A stretch of DNA of 64,000 nt from B10-G9 sp963712165 (GTDB taxonomy: Bacteria > Chloroflexota > Anaerolineae > Anaerolineales > UBA11858): contig CAVQGY010000002.1 in assembly GCA_963712165.1 (NCBI GenBank), positions 248,001 through 312,000 of the forward strand, written 5' to 3'. Positions within the stretch are counted from its first letter, which is position 1. The number at the start of each line of letters is the position of its first letter. The notes beneath the pieces were generated by a model. That model ran no database searches and had not been told where the DNA came from. It saw only the letters and a program-made list of their open reading frames with translations. Positions 8,738 to 18,234 of this stretch are shown here, piece after piece. Position numbers and translations under genes: made by a program.

Positions 8738-9319
8738 CTAATTTTTTTTCAGTAAGTGCCGAACCAGTTCCAGGTCTACGTTCTGATCGGGAGCAAGATA
8801 TTCTTTCCAATGATGGATATGGGTCTGTAAGCGCTCTTTCAGGAGTTCAAGGGCTAAGTCCCTATTTTGTAATTGACTCCGGGCCAGGTCGCTTTCAGCG
8901 CGGAGATAGGTTGGCAGGTGGATCAAGGATACCTTGGTTTCCCTCTTATTTACATTCTGCCCCCCCGGTCCGCCAGATTTGCTGAAGGTAATATCTATCT
9001 CAGAAGGATCCGGGGAGGATAATTGAGGATAATTTGCCGTGATCCAATTGAGATACCGATCAAGTTGTTTGTCTTCAAGGTCGCGGTTATCTGTTTGTGG
9101 GAATCCTTTAAGGACCCGGATCAGAGAGTTTTCCACTTCAAGTTTGCGTTTCTCAGAGGACAGGGTCCGCTGCTCTTTTTTTAAGGCCCTGAGAGTCTTT
9201 TTTCCTTTGTCCCCGCTTCCACCTCCCCCGCCCTTTTTGACAAACCCTTCTTCGTATGTTGAGTAATCGTCCGGATCAATTTTCTGAAAGCCTGGGCCCT
9301 GATCATTTTTTTCAATCAT
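8738..9319 (-). CDS. peptide-chain-release-factor-like protein with GGQ motif
   Basis: This 193-aa protein has the catalytic GGQ segment of class I release factors, SGGPGGQNVNKRETKVSLIHLP, at about residues 114-135. That loop enters the peptidyl transferase centre and hydrolyses peptidyl-tRNA. It has no codon-recognition domain, so it is closer in logic to ribosome-rescue or release-factor-homologue proteins than to RF1/RF2. Unlike ArfB, it has a ~100-residue N-terminal extension with a glycine-rich stretch and a charged coiled-coil-like helix, and no long basic tail. GGAGGG precedes the ATG. It lies downstream of the fdh operon but beyond a terminator, so it is probably transcribed separately. 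Confidence 0.8.
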   Translation of the reverse strand: MIEKNDQGPGFQKIDPDDYSTYEEGFVKKGGGGGSGDKGKKTLRALKKEQRTLSSEKRKLEVENSLIRVLKGFPQTDNRDLEDKQLDRYLNWITANYPQLSSPDPSEIDITFSKSGGPGGQNVNKRETKVSLIHLPTYLRAESDLARSQLQNRDLALELLKERLQTHIHHWKEYLAPDQNVDLELVRHLLKKN

Positions 9320-9394
9320 CAGTTCTTCCCTCCCCTTTTAGGATATCACCATCAAGAGGATTTTTCGCCAATATCCAATCCACAAATTAAATAG

Positions 9395-9429
9395 AGCGAT
9401 GCGCAATCATTAAGGACTTGCGCATCGCT
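9395..9429 (-). terminator. intrinsic terminator of the fdh operon
   Basis: A perfect 12-bp stem (AGCGATGCGCAA / TTGCGCATCGCT, arms 9395-9406 and 9418-9429) with an 11-nt loop follows the fdhA stop by about 20 bp on the minus strand. A T-rich tail follows it. Confidence 0.85.
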
Positions 9430-9450
9430 TAATTAATAGGGTGTAATTCT

Positions 9451-12123
9451 CTAATCCTTGAGAGGTTTGATCTTTACTGCGCTTACCTTGGTCTCCGGAA
9501 TCTTGGCTATGGGGTCCAGAGCAGGATTGGTGATCTCATTTGTGGGAGCTTCCACAAAATGGAAGGTCATGGATACCATTCCAGGCTGGCAGATCTCTGT
9601 CACCTGAGCACGGGCTTTAATGGTTCCCCGGCGAGAAGTTATTTCTACCCATTGCCCATCAGCAACGCCAAATTGCTCAGCGTCCACCGGGTGAAGCTTG
9701 ATTAATTCCTCTTTCTCCAATTCGTCCAAACCATCCGCTCGTCGTGTCATGATGGTATGGAAATGGTATAGACTCCGGTCGGTGGTCAAGATCAATGGGT
9801 AGCTCTTATCTGCTATTTCTGCTGAGGGTTTGTAATCCAAAGACACGAATTTTCCCTTCCCTCGAGAAAAAGTACCTTTATGCAGATATTGAGTGCCGGG
9901 ATCCTTTTTATCCTTGCAGGGCCATTGCAGCCCCTTCCCTTCTAAACGTTTATAGGTGATACCTCCATAGATCGGTGAAACCTGGTTGATCTCATCCATG
10001 ATCTCTTCGGGGGATTGAAAATCAAATCCTTCTTCCCCCATGGCCTTTGCGATCTGGGTAGTGATCCACCAATCCGGTTTGGAATCTCCCCGGGGAGGGA
10101 TCACCCTGCGAACGCGCTGGACTCTTCGCTCAGTGTTGGTGAATGTGCCATCCTTTTCGGCGAAAGAAGCGGCAGGAAGAACCACATCGGCATACTGACC
10201 ACTTTCCGTGAGAAAGATATCCTGGCTGACCAGGAAATCCAGCTCTTTCAGGGCTTTTTGGGCATGTTTGGCATCCGCTTCTGTCAGAACCGGGTTTTCA
10301 CCGACCATATACATCGCCTTCACTTCACCGGCCAGAATGGCATCAAAGATCTCGGTATGGGTCAGGCCAACTTCGCCTGATAGTTCTCTACCCCAGGCTT
10401 TTTCGAACTTCTTCTGAATATCTTTATTGTCAACTCGCTGGTAGCCCGGATAGACATTGGGCAGGCCGCCCAGATCGCAGGCTCCCTGTACGTTATTCTG
10501 ACCTCGAAGAGGATTCACTCCCGTCGATGGTTTTCCAACCGATCCTGTCAGCATGGCTAAATTAGCCACTGCCATGACGTTGTCGGTACCATGAGAATGC
10601 TGGGTAATACCCATCGCGTAAAATATCGAAGCCGGTTTTTTTGTGGCATAGACCTTGGCAACCTGGGCGATCTGCTCCCAGGGCACTCCAGTGATCCCTG
10701 CTACGAATTCAGGAGTGAATGGTTCCAGGGATTTTTTGAATTCTTCAAAATCTTCCGTTCTTTCAGCGATGAATTTTTTGTCGTGAAGATCATTCTCGAT
10801 GATAGATCGGCACATACCCATCAAGAAAGCCGTATCCGAGCCGGGTTTGGGTTGGACAAAATATTCAGCCGCCTTCACAAGGCCGATTTCCTTGGGATTT
10901 ACAACGATCAGGGTAGCTCCATTCTGGGCAGCTCGCCTCATTCTGTGACTGATCACTGGATGAGCGGCAGTCGTATTGGATCCGATCACAAATATCGTGC
11001 CCGCGTTATCAATTTCTCCAATTGAATTGGTCATTGCTCCTGAGCCAAAAGTTGTGGCCAGACCGGCCACGGTAGGAGAGTGTCAAAGCCTGGCGCAGTG
11101 ATCAATGGTATTTGTGCCCATCACCGCCCGCGTGAATTTCTGGACCAGATAATTATCTTCATTAGTGCACTTGGCTGAAGTCAACGCTGCAAATTTTTTC
11201 CCTTTGGCTTTCTTGAATTTTTTCGCGATCAGATCCAGGGCCTCATCCCAACTCGCTTCCACAAATTCACCGTCTTTTTTAATCAGCGGCGTTGTCAATC
11301 GATCCGGGTGATTCACAAAACTAAATCCATAGCGGCCTTTCACACACAAACTGCCTTGATTGGCCGGACTTTCTCGATCTGCTGTGGCACTGACAATCCT
11401 GTCGCCTTTGACCCCGAAATTAATCCCACACCCAACACCACAATAGGCGCAGATGGTTTTTACCTGCCTGGCAGCTTTTTGTGGTTTCTTCGGAACAAGA
11501 GCTCCCACCGGGCAGCGGGAGATGCATTCCCCACAGGACTCACAAATAGAATCCACAAATCCTTTATTACCAAAGGTGCCAACAACGGTCTTAAATCCCC
11601 TGTCGATATATCCAAGTGCGCCTAAACCAACAATCTCATCACAGGTCCTGACGCAAATTCCACAGAGGATGCATTTATTGGGATCGAATTGGAAGAATGG
11701 GTTAGAGGTGTCGACCGGCAGATCCCGGCCCATTTTTCTCACTCCCCCATCCAGCTCAGGTTGAATGCCCAGGTAGGAAGCCACTGTAAGCAGTTCACAA
11801 TCATCTGCTGCCTCGCAGGCAAGGCAATCCATATGGTGATCCGCGATCAATAGGTCCATAGTTACTTTGCGGGACTTATAGATCTCCGGGCTGTCCGTTA
11901 TAACATCAATCCCTTCCCTGGCGGGAGTCATACAAGACATGGTCATCTTTCCGCCGTTAATTTCTACACCACACATACGACATGCGCCTACAGGCACCAG
12001 GTCTTCATGATGGCAGAGGTGGGGGATATAAATATCATTGGCCAGCGCAGCATCCAGGATGCTCATTCCATTCTTGGCTTCAATTTCCTGGCCATCGATC
12101 TTGAAAGTTATTTTATCTTTCAT
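9451..12123 (-). CDS. fdhA: selenocysteine-containing formate dehydrogenase, catalytic subunit
   Basis: This 890-aa subunit oxidises formate or reduces CO2 at a Mo/W-bis-MGD centre. An in-frame TGA at 11083-11085 divides it, but the frame continues without a break. The junction reads DHCARL-U-HSPTVAGLA, exactly where Mo/W formate dehydrogenases carry the metal-ligating Sec or Cys. In order it has an N-terminal [2Fe-2S] ferredoxin domain (CHHEDLVPVGACRMCG), a His-Cys cluster (HHMDCLACEAADDC), two [4Fe-4S] motifs (CILCGICVRTC, CESCGECISRCP), the CAYCGVGCG Fe4S4 domain, then the molybdopterin domains to a C-terminal dinucleotide-binding domain. GGAGAG precedes the ATG. It follows the NuoF-like gene by 30 nt, implying NAD(P)-linked activity. 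SelA, SelB and tRNA-Sec must be encoded elsewhere. Confidence 0.95.
11054..11085 (-). promoter_or_regulatory. UGA selenocysteine codon with bacterial SECIS hairpin
   Basis: Reading the minus strand, the TGA is followed by 18 nt and then the loop GGTCT (11060-11064). The loop is closed by a perfect 6-bp stem GTGGCC/GGCCAC (11065-11070 and 11054-11059). E. coli fdhF has the same GGUCU loop at the same 18-nt distance, recognised by SelB. A lower helix CUCCU/AGGAG with bulges is possible. The structure lies within coding sequence, as bacterial SECIS elements do. Confidence 0.88.
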
Positions 12124-12153
12124 AAACTCTCCAGCGCGTCATATTTGACGTGA

Positions 12154-13968
12154 TTACGCTGCCTCCTTGACAGGGCTTTCTTCTCCTGTTCGGATCTCAA
12201 CAGAGAAGACCTTGGGAGGACAAACCTCATAACAAACCCCGCATTGAATGCAGATATCCTGATCGATTATGTGGAGTTCTTTCTGTTCTCCGCTGATCGC
12301 CTCTACTGGACAATTCTTGCGGCACAGACCACAGCCAACACAACTCTCCAGAATATGGAAGGTGATAAAGGATTTACATTGTTTTGCTGGACAGGCGTGG
12401 TTATGGATATGGGCTTCGTACTCATCCCTGAAATAACGAATAGTTGTGAGAACAGGATTCGGAGCCGTTTGTCCCAGGCCGCATAAGGACCCCAATTTTA
12501 CTCCCCGGGCGATCTCTTCCAGGCGTTCAATATCTCCCGGTCTTCCCCGGCCCTCAACGATATCTTCCAGGATCGATAACAATTGCTTCGTTCCCAATCT
12601 GCAAGGAACACATTTACCGCAGGATTCTTTTTCAGTGAAATCCAGGAAGTAGCGGGCGACATCCACCATGCAAGTGTCCTCATCCATCACCACCATACCG
12701 CCAGATCCCATCATTGATCCTGCTTCGATCAGTGAGTCATAATCGACTGGTGTATCCAGGAATGATTCCGGCAGGCACCCACCCGAGGGGCCGCCAGTCT
12801 GAACGGCTTTGAATTTCTTTCCATCTAATACTCCCCCACCGATCTCGTAAATGATCTCGCGCAATGTCACACCCATGGGAACTTCGATCAGGCCGCTGTT
12901 AGCGATCTTCCCGGTAAGAGCAAATACGGCTGTGCCTTTACTCTTTTCAGTACCGATATCCGCAAACCATTTTGATCCCTTGGTGAGGATGAGGGGAATA
13001 TTGGCGTATGTCTTTACATTATTCAGCAAAGTGGGTTTGCCATATAATCCGGAGTTTGCCGGATAGGGAGGACGTGAGCGCGGCATACCACGGTTGCCCT
13101 CTATCGAAGTAATCAAGGCGGTCTCTTCGCCGCAGACAAAGGCGCCTGCCCCGTGGAAGATCTCAATGTCAAAATCAAATCCACTATCCAGGATATTCTC
13201 TCCCAGAAAACCGTGGTCACGGGCTTGATTGATAGCGATCTGCAATCTTTTGATTGCCAGGGGATATTCTGCCCGACAGTAGATGTAGCCTTGTTTGGCA
13301 CCGATCGCCAGGCCGGCGATAATCATCCCTTCCAGTACTGCATGAGGATCCCCCTCCAATACGGAGCGGTCCATGAATGCACCCGGATCTCCTTCATCAG
13401 CATTGCAGAGAACATATTTGGGGTCACCTTCTGCATTCTGGCAGAAACCCCATTTCATGCCTGTTGAGAAACCGCCACCGCCCCTGCCCCTTAATCCAGA
13501 CTCCTTTACCTCTGAGACGATCAATTCGGGAGTCATATCCAGAGCCTTCTTTAAACCGAGATATGTTCCAGCTTCCAGGGAATCTTGGATATTCTCCGGA
13601 TTTATCCTGCCGCAATTACGCAGCACCAGCCTCTTTTGACGGGCATAAAATGGGATCTTATTGTAATCAGGTATACGTTCTTTTGTGGTGGGGTCCTGGT
13701 AAACCAGGCGTTCAACAATTTTATCTTCCTTAACATGCTGATCGACGATCTTGGCCACATCCTTGGTTTTTACTTTGGCATAGAAAGTATTCTCAGGCTC
13801 TACGATCACAATCGGGCCCTGTTGACACATGCCATGACAACCAGTGAATTTTACATCTACCTCACTCCCTGCCAGTTGTTCTTCCAGGATCTGATGGATC
13901 TCCGGTGATTTGGATGACTCACAACCAGTGCCCCGGCAGATCAGGATGGTTCGATCATTCTTCTCCAT
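12154..13968 (-). CDS. NuoF/HydB-like NAD(P)-binding flavoprotein subunit of formate dehydrogenase
   Basis: This 604-aa diaphorase subunit passes electrons between FdhA and NAD(P) through FMN and Fe-S clusters. An N-terminal thioredoxin-like [2Fe-2S] region (CRGTGCESS and CHGMCQQGP) is followed by the NuoF core. That core has the GLRGRGGGGFSTGMKWGF nucleotide-binding loop, the CNADEGDPGAFMDR FMN block, and the ESCGKCVPCRLG Fe-S motif near residue 470. Two C-terminal ferredoxin motifs, CVGCGLCRKNCP and CIQCGVCYEVCPP, finish it. This arrangement is that of HydB/HndC in bifurcating hydrogenases and formate dehydrogenases, so ferredoxin coupling is possible but unproven. It overlaps the NuoE-like gene by 14 nt. 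Confidence 0.92.
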   Translation of the reverse strand: MEKNDRTILICRGTGCESSKSPEIHQILEEQLAGSEVDVKFTGCHGMCQQGPIVIVEPENTFYAKVKTKDVAKIVDQHVKEDKIVERLVYQDPTTKERIPDYNKIPFYARQKRLVLRNCGRINPENIQDSLEAGTYLGLKKALDMTPELIVSEVKESGLRGRGGGGFSTGMKWGFCQNAEGDPKYVLCNADEGDPGAFMDRSVLEGDPHAVLEGMIIAGLAIGAKQGYIYCRAEYPLAIKRLQIAINQARDHGFLGENILDSGFDFDIEIFHGAGAFVCGEETALITSIEGNRGMPRSRPPYPANSGLYGKPTLLNNVKTYANIPLILTKGSKWFADIGTEKSKGTAVFALTGKIANSGLIEVPMGVTLREIIYEIGGGVLDGKKFKAVQTGGPSGGCLPESFLDTPVDYDSLIEAGSMMGSGGMVVMDEDTCMVDVARYFLDFTEKESCGKCVPCRLGTKQLLSILEDIVEGRGRPGDIERLEEIARGVKLGSLCGLGQTAPNPVLTTIRYFRDEYEAHIHNHACPAKQCKSFITFHILESCVGCGLCRKNCPVEAISGEQKELHIIDQDICIQCGVCYEVCPPKVFSVEIRTGEESPVKEAA

Positions 13969-14422
13969 TACTTCCCCCTTCAGCCTGGATCAATTTCCTG
14001 ACCTTCTGTTTATTGAGATCGCCATGAACCTCTTCATTTACAGTTAGGACTGGCGCCAGGGCACAACAACCCACACAGGCAACTGTCTCAACTGTGTATT
14101 CCATATCCTCAGTAGTTCCCTCACCTTCCAGGCCCAATTGATCAATAAGTTCCTCAAATATCCTGGGGGCGCCCCGGACATGACAGGCAGTTCCCCTGCA
14201 AACCGAGATGATCTTCTTTCCGGTCGGTTCGAATCGAAACTGGGCATAGAAGGTCGCCACACCATATATATCGCTGGCAGGCACGCTGGTATATTTTGCG
14301 ATCTCTGCCATCAAGTGCTCCGGGAGATAGGTATATTCTTCCTGAACCTTCTGGAGGATCGGAATGATATTCTCTCTTTTTCCTTCATAACCGGAAACGA
14401 TTGTTTCCAAACTTTTGTCCAT
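13955..14422 (-). CDS. NuoE/HydC-like [2Fe-2S] subunit
   Basis: This 155-aa thioredoxin-fold protein binds one [2Fe-2S] cluster. The ligands are visible as CRGTACHVRG near residue 80 and CVGCCALAP near residue 117. The N-terminal helical region contains ILQKVQEEYTYLPEHLMAEIA, normal for the family. It would form the electron-transfer pair with the NuoF-like subunit in a soluble FdhA complex. GGAGAG lies before the ATG. Order on the minus strand is fdhD, this gene, NuoF-like, fdhA, which fits one operon. Confidence 0.92.
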   Translation of the reverse strand: MDKSLETIVSGYEGKRENIIPILQKVQEEYTYLPEHLMAEIAKYTSVPASDIYGVATFYAQFRFEPTGKKIISVCRGTACHVRGAPRIFEELIDQLGLEGEGTTEDMEYTVETVACVGCCALAPVLTVNEEVHGDLNKQKVRKLIQAEGGSNGEE

Positions 14423-14461
14423 GATCTCTCCTTAAATCACAGCCAGGAAAACAAGATTCCC

Positions 14462-15256
14462 TTATTCATTTACTTGAGGATCGTCAAACCCCAGTCGCCC
14501 TGGATAAGAGTATACTCGCAATTTCCCATGCCTGGCATATCCGATCAGGGTGATTTGCCAGGCCCGGGCAAGATCAACCGCTGCAGAGGTTGGGGAAGTT
14601 CTGGATGCAATAATCGGACATTTCATAAAAGCACCCTTGCGCAGCATTTCCGATGAGATCCTGCCCGTAGTTATCAAACCGCGTCCTTCCATCTTGATAT
14701 TCTGCATCAAACAGGCTCCATGGAGTTTATCAATGGCATTATGCCTGCCGATATCTTCTGCAACCTGAAGCAAAATCCCGGATTTCAGATCAAGCAAACC
14801 TGCAGCATGAACTCCCCGGGCCCTGGCATAAAGGCTGTCTTTGGTCTGCAGATTGGTAAAAGCTTTCAGGATCATTTCTGGTTCCGGGCAGATCCCAACC
14901 GGGAGGGGTTTCAACTCAGGCCTGGTGTCATTCTGGGTAACTCCCCCGCCGCAGCCGGAAGTGAGGACCATCTTCTGGGGCAGATCGACTTCCCGGTCTA
15001 GCCAGACATCAATACAACAACCATCCGGTGTGACCTTGAGATCCTTGATCTCATCCAGGGTTTCGATAATTCCCTCATTCACCAGGAAACCGACTGCCAA
15101 CCAATCCTGATTGAGAGGCGTTCCCATCAATGAGACGAACTCTTCACCGTTTACATATATGGTCAGGGTGATTTCTTCAATGACATCCCCACCGTCCGGT
15201 GTCCAGTCATGATGAAAATCCCACCAATGGTAATATTCTGCTCCGCGATTTGTCAT
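14462..15256 (-). CDS. fdhD: formate dehydrogenase accessory sulfurtransferase FdhD
   Basis: This 264-aa cytoplasmic protein transfers sulfur from a cysteine desulfurase to the Mo/W cofactor, which formate dehydrogenase needs for activity. The family motif TSGCGGG near residue 103 holds the reactive cysteine region. Other blocks are ARGVHAAGLLDLKSG, AEDIGRHNAIDKLHGACL, TTGRISSEMLRKG and SRTSPTSAAVDLA, all normal for FdhD. AAGGATG precedes the ATG. It is the first gene of the fdh operon after the fhs terminator region, and it makes sense next to its client FdhA. Confidence 0.95.
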   Translation of the reverse strand: MTNRGAEYYHWWDFHHDWTPDGGDVIEEITLTIYVNGEEFVSLMGTPLNQDWLAVGFLVNEGIIETLDEIKDLKVTPDGCCIDVWLDREVDLPQKMVLTSGCGGGVTQNDTRPELKPLPVGICPEPEMILKAFTNLQTKDSLYARARGVHAAGLLDLKSGILLQVAEDIGRHNAIDKLHGACLMQNIKMEGRGLITTGRISSEMLRKGAFMKCPIIASRTSPTSAAVDLARAWQITLIGYARHGKLRVYSYPGRLGFDDPQVNE

Positions 15257-15284
15257 CGCATCCTTGACGTCATGTGGTTGAAAA

Positions 15285-15354
15285 AACCATTAAAAGCCCC
15301 GTACTGATGGGGTTTGAAACAGGGGCAGTTAACCCTTTTTGAGTTAACCGCCCC
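15285..15354 (-). terminator. hairpins between fhs and fdhD
   Basis: Two stems lie downstream of fhs on the minus strand. One has 12-bp arms with a single mismatch (15322-15333 and 15343-15354). The other is a shorter CCCC/GGGG stem (15297-15300 and 15309-15312) followed by a T-rich run. Together they could end the folD-fhs transcript. The T-rich run and the spacer beyond may hold the fdh promoter, which I cannot locate. Confidence 0.5.
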
Positions 15355-15398
15355 GATTCAGATATTGTATATTAGATCAATCAGTTCCAGATATTGAT

Positions 15399-17312
15399 TC
15401 AGGATAGGCCCAATACTTCACCCGTCTCAAGATCGATATCAATTTCATAGTATGCCGGCCGGGTTGGCAGACCAGGCATGGTGCTCATCGAGCCCAGCAA
15501 AGGATAAAGGAATCCTGCCCCAACAGATGCCCGGATATCCCGGATAGGCACAGTGAACCCGGTTGGCCGACCCTTAAGCGTTCCATCATGGCTCATGCTC
15601 AAGTGAGTTTTTGCCATACACATCGGCAGCTCATCAAAGCCGAGTTTCGTGTACAGTTCGATCTTCTTTTCTGCCAGGGGTTCGTAGGTCACACCATCGG
15701 CGCCGTAGATCTCCTTGCAGATGATCTCTATCTTATCCTTGATGGAGGTTCCTTTCAGCGGGTAGAGGAATTTGAAGTCGCTGGGCTGATCACAGGCTTC
15801 AACAACTGCTTTTGCCAGATCAACTGCGCCTTTGCCTCCCTCCATCCAGTGACGAGTGACAACCGCATTATATGCACCAGCTTTAATGGCTGCTTCGCGA
15901 ACCATCTCAACTTCTGCAGGCGTATCATCTTTAAAACTGTTGACGGCTACCACGGTCGGGATGCCGAATTTCAAGGCGTTTTCGATATGTACTTCCAGAT
16001 TGCAAAGACCCTTCTCGAGCAGCTCCAGGTTCTCGGTCACATAGGCAGGATCCAGGGGAGCTCCCGCAGTTACCGTTGGGCCGCCACCGTGCATCTTCAA
16101 TGCTCTCACTGTCGCGACCAGGACAACCACATCCGGGATCAATCCTGAGTAGCGGCATTTGATATTGAAGAACTTTTCCATGCCGATATCCGCTCCAAAG
16201 CCGGATTCGGTCAAAACATAATCAGCCAATTTGAGGGCAATTCTGTCTGCGATGATCGAGCTGTTACCGTGGGCGATATTCGCAAATGGACCTGCATGGA
16301 CCAGGGCCGGGGTGCCTTCTACGGTCTGCATCAGGGTGGGTTTGATGGCATCTTTCATCAACACCGTAACTGCACCAGCCACACCCAGGTCGTCCATTGT
16401 GACCGGATCGCCAGCCCGACTGGTCGCTACAACTGCCCGACCGAAGCGCTCGCGCATATCTGCCAGGTCAGTTGTCAGGGCCAGGATGGCCATGATCTCA
16501 CTGGCGACAGAGATATCAAATCCTGTCTTCCTGGAATGCCCGCCTTCCTTCGGTCCGATCCCGATTTCGATCTCACGCAGGTGCCGGTCATTGGTATCAA
16601 CGATCCGCCGCCAGGTAACTGCATCAGGATCCATATCCAGGCGCACAAATTTGCCATATTCTTCCGGGGTCAAATCATCCGGGTTGGTTTTATCAATACC
16701 CAATTTCTTAAGCCGCCGGAACATGATCGGGGCAAACTTGCGCTTCCCATTTTTATCTGGGGGACAAAGTCGCTTGAATAATGCCTCATCGCTTTGCCGG
16801 CTCTCGTGGTACATCCGGGTATCGATCGCCGCGGCGACCAGGTTGTTGGCGGCTGTGATGGCGTGAATATCCCCGGTTAGGTGGAGGTTAAAATCCTCCA
16901 TGGGAACTACCTGGCTGTAGCCGCCGCCAGCAGCGCCGCCTTTGATTCCAAAGGTTGGTCCCTGGCTTGGTTGACGGATGCAGGTGAACAAGCTTTTGCC
17001 CAGATGGGCGCCTAAAGCCTGGCTCAGACCCACAGTAGTAGTGGTTTTGCCCTCGCCTAATGGAGTTGGGGTGATGGCGGTCACGTCAATATACTTACCA
17101 TCCGGCACATCTTTTAGACGTTCCAGGATATCAAGTGTCACTTTGGCTTTATATTTTCCATATAGCTCAAGTTCGTCATCCAGAATCCCAATCTCATCAG
17201 CCAGATCCTTGATGGGCTTCATCACCGCTGCATGAGCGATATCGATATCCGATGGCACTGGATCCAATAATTTCAAGGGAGACGGGGTTACGGGCTTTTT
17301 CTCAAATGTCAT
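15399..17312 (-). CDS. fhs: formate--tetrahydrofolate ligase
   Basis: This 637-aa enzyme activates formate with ATP to 10-formyl-THF, the second step of the Wood-Ljungdahl methyl branch. ATP-binding features are TPTPLGEGKTTTTVGLSQAL near residue 82 and IRQPSQGPTFGIKGGAAGGG near residue 115. The family blocks HLTGDIHAITAANNL, LVHAGPFANIAHGNSS, YVLTESGFGADIG and MCMAKTHLSMSHD are all present. It is longer than the usual ~555 aa, with an insert around residues 180-225 that resembles some other long Fhs proteins. It lies 43 nt downstream of folD, so these consecutive pathway genes are probably co-transcribed. Confidence 0.97.
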   Translation of the reverse strand: MTFEKKPVTPSPLKLLDPVPSDIDIAHAAVMKPIKDLADEIGILDDELELYGKYKAKVTLDILERLKDVPDGKYIDVTAITPTPLGEGKTTTTVGLSQALGAHLGKSLFTCIRQPSQGPTFGIKGGAAGGGYSQVVPMEDFNLHLTGDIHAITAANNLVAAAIDTRMYHESRQSDEALFKRLCPPDKNGKRKFAPIMFRRLKKLGIDKTNPDDLTPEEYGKFVRLDMDPDAVTWRRIVDTNDRHLREIEIGIGPKEGGHSRKTGFDISVASEIMAILALTTDLADMRERFGRAVVATSRAGDPVTMDDLGVAGAVTVLMKDAIKPTLMQTVEGTPALVHAGPFANIAHGNSSIIADRIALKLADYVLTESGFGADIGMEKFFNIKCRYSGLIPDVVVLVATVRALKMHGGGPTVTAGAPLDPAYVTENLELLEKGLCNLEVHIENALKFGIPTVVAVNSFKDDTPAEVEMVREAAIKAGAYNAVVTRHWMEGGKGAVDLAKAVVEACDQPSDFKFLYPLKGTSIKDKIEIICKEIYGADGVTYEPLAEKKIELYTKLGFDELPMCMAKTHLSMSHDGTLKGRPTGFTVPIRDIRASVGAGFLYPLLGSMSTMPGLPTRPAYYEIDIDLETGEVLGLS

Positions 17313-17355
17313 CTGTTCACTCCTTTATCTAATCAAAATCGAAGATTTACGATTC

Positions 17356-18234
17356 CTATTTGTAAGCCAATTTTGCTGCTCTAACTGTATTCCTGAGCAG
17401 CATGGCGATTGTCATCGGGCCCACGCCTCCTGGAACCGGCGTCAGGTACCCCGCCACTTCCAAAGCTTCTTCAAAGTCCACGTCACCAGTCAAACGATAA
17501 CCCCTCTCGGTACTTTCGTCATCAACCCGATTGGTGCCCACATCGATCACAGCGGCACCGGGTTTGATCCAGTCTCCTTTGACCATTTCTGCCCGGCCGA
17601 CAGCCGCAATCAGCACATCCGCCTCAGCGCATTTTTCCTTAAGGTTCTTAGTGCGGGAGTGGCAGATGGTCACGGTGGCATTTTCCTTGACCAATAACAG
17701 GGCTGCTGGCATGCCCACTATGAAGGAGCGGCCCAGCACAACGGCATTGGCCCCTTCCAGCTCCACACCTGCGTTCTTAAGCAGGTACAGCACACCATCC
17801 GGCGTGGCAGGAACAAAGAGCGGATCCCGTCCTTTCTGGGCCAGGCGACCAATATTGAGGGGGTGGAATCCATCCACATCCTTCTCAATGCTTATGGTCC
17901 GCAAAACGCTTTCATCATCCAGTCCGTCAGGCAGGGGCAGCTGGACCAAAATGCCGTGCACTTCGGGATCATCATTAAGCTGTTTCACCAGCCGTTCAAC
18001 TTCCTCCTGGGTCGCAGTTACAGGCAGTACATGCCCGATGGATTTTATGCCAGCCTTTTCGCAGGCTTTATGTTTCATGCTGACATATACTTCGGAAGCC
18101 GGGTTTTCTCCTACAAGGACAGTTGCCAGCCCAGGGGGATTCTTTCCTTCAGCAACCATGGCAGCCACGTCGGCAGCTACAGCGTCACGGACTTCCTGTG
18201 CTACTGCACGGCCATCTATGATTTTTGCAGTCAT
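17356..18234 (-). CDS. folD: bifunctional methylene-THF dehydrogenase / methenyl-THF cyclohydrolase
   Basis: This 292-aa enzyme interconverts 10-formyl-THF and 5,10-methylene-THF. Conserved elements are VLVGENPASEVYVSMKHKAC with the catalytic Lys near residue 56, GILVQLPLPDGLD, KDVDGFHPLNIGRL, ATPDGVLYLLK, VVLGRSFIVGMPAALLL for nucleotide binding, and the C-terminal PVPGGVGPMTIAMLL. The length is normal. GGGAG precedes the ATG. It is first in the minus-strand run, divergent from panB across a 456-bp gap; panB uses methylene-THF, which may be more than coincidence. Confidence 0.97.
   Translation of the reverse strand: MTAKIIDGRAVAQEVRDAVAADVAAMVAEGKNPPGLATVLVGENPASEVYVSMKHKACEKAGIKSIGHVLPVTATQEEVERLVKQLNDDPEVHGILVQLPLPDGLDDESVLRTISIEKDVDGFHPLNIGRLAQKGRDPLFVPATPDGVLYLLKNAGVELEGANAVVLGRSFIVGMPAALLLVKENATVTICHSRTKNLKEKCAEADVLIAAVGRAEMVKGDWIKPGAAVIDVGTNRVDDESTERGYRLTGDVDFEEALEVAGYLTPVPGGVGPMTIAMLLRNTVRAAKLAYK

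Noticed and set aside
11071..11085. Apparent nonsense break or frameshift splitting the formate dehydrogenase gene
   Set aside because: The frame is continuous across the TGA, the codon sits at the known Sec position, and a SECIS loop follows at the standard distance.
15588..16148. Long plus-strand ORF opposite fhs
   Set aside because: Antisense shadow of a strongly supported conserved gene.
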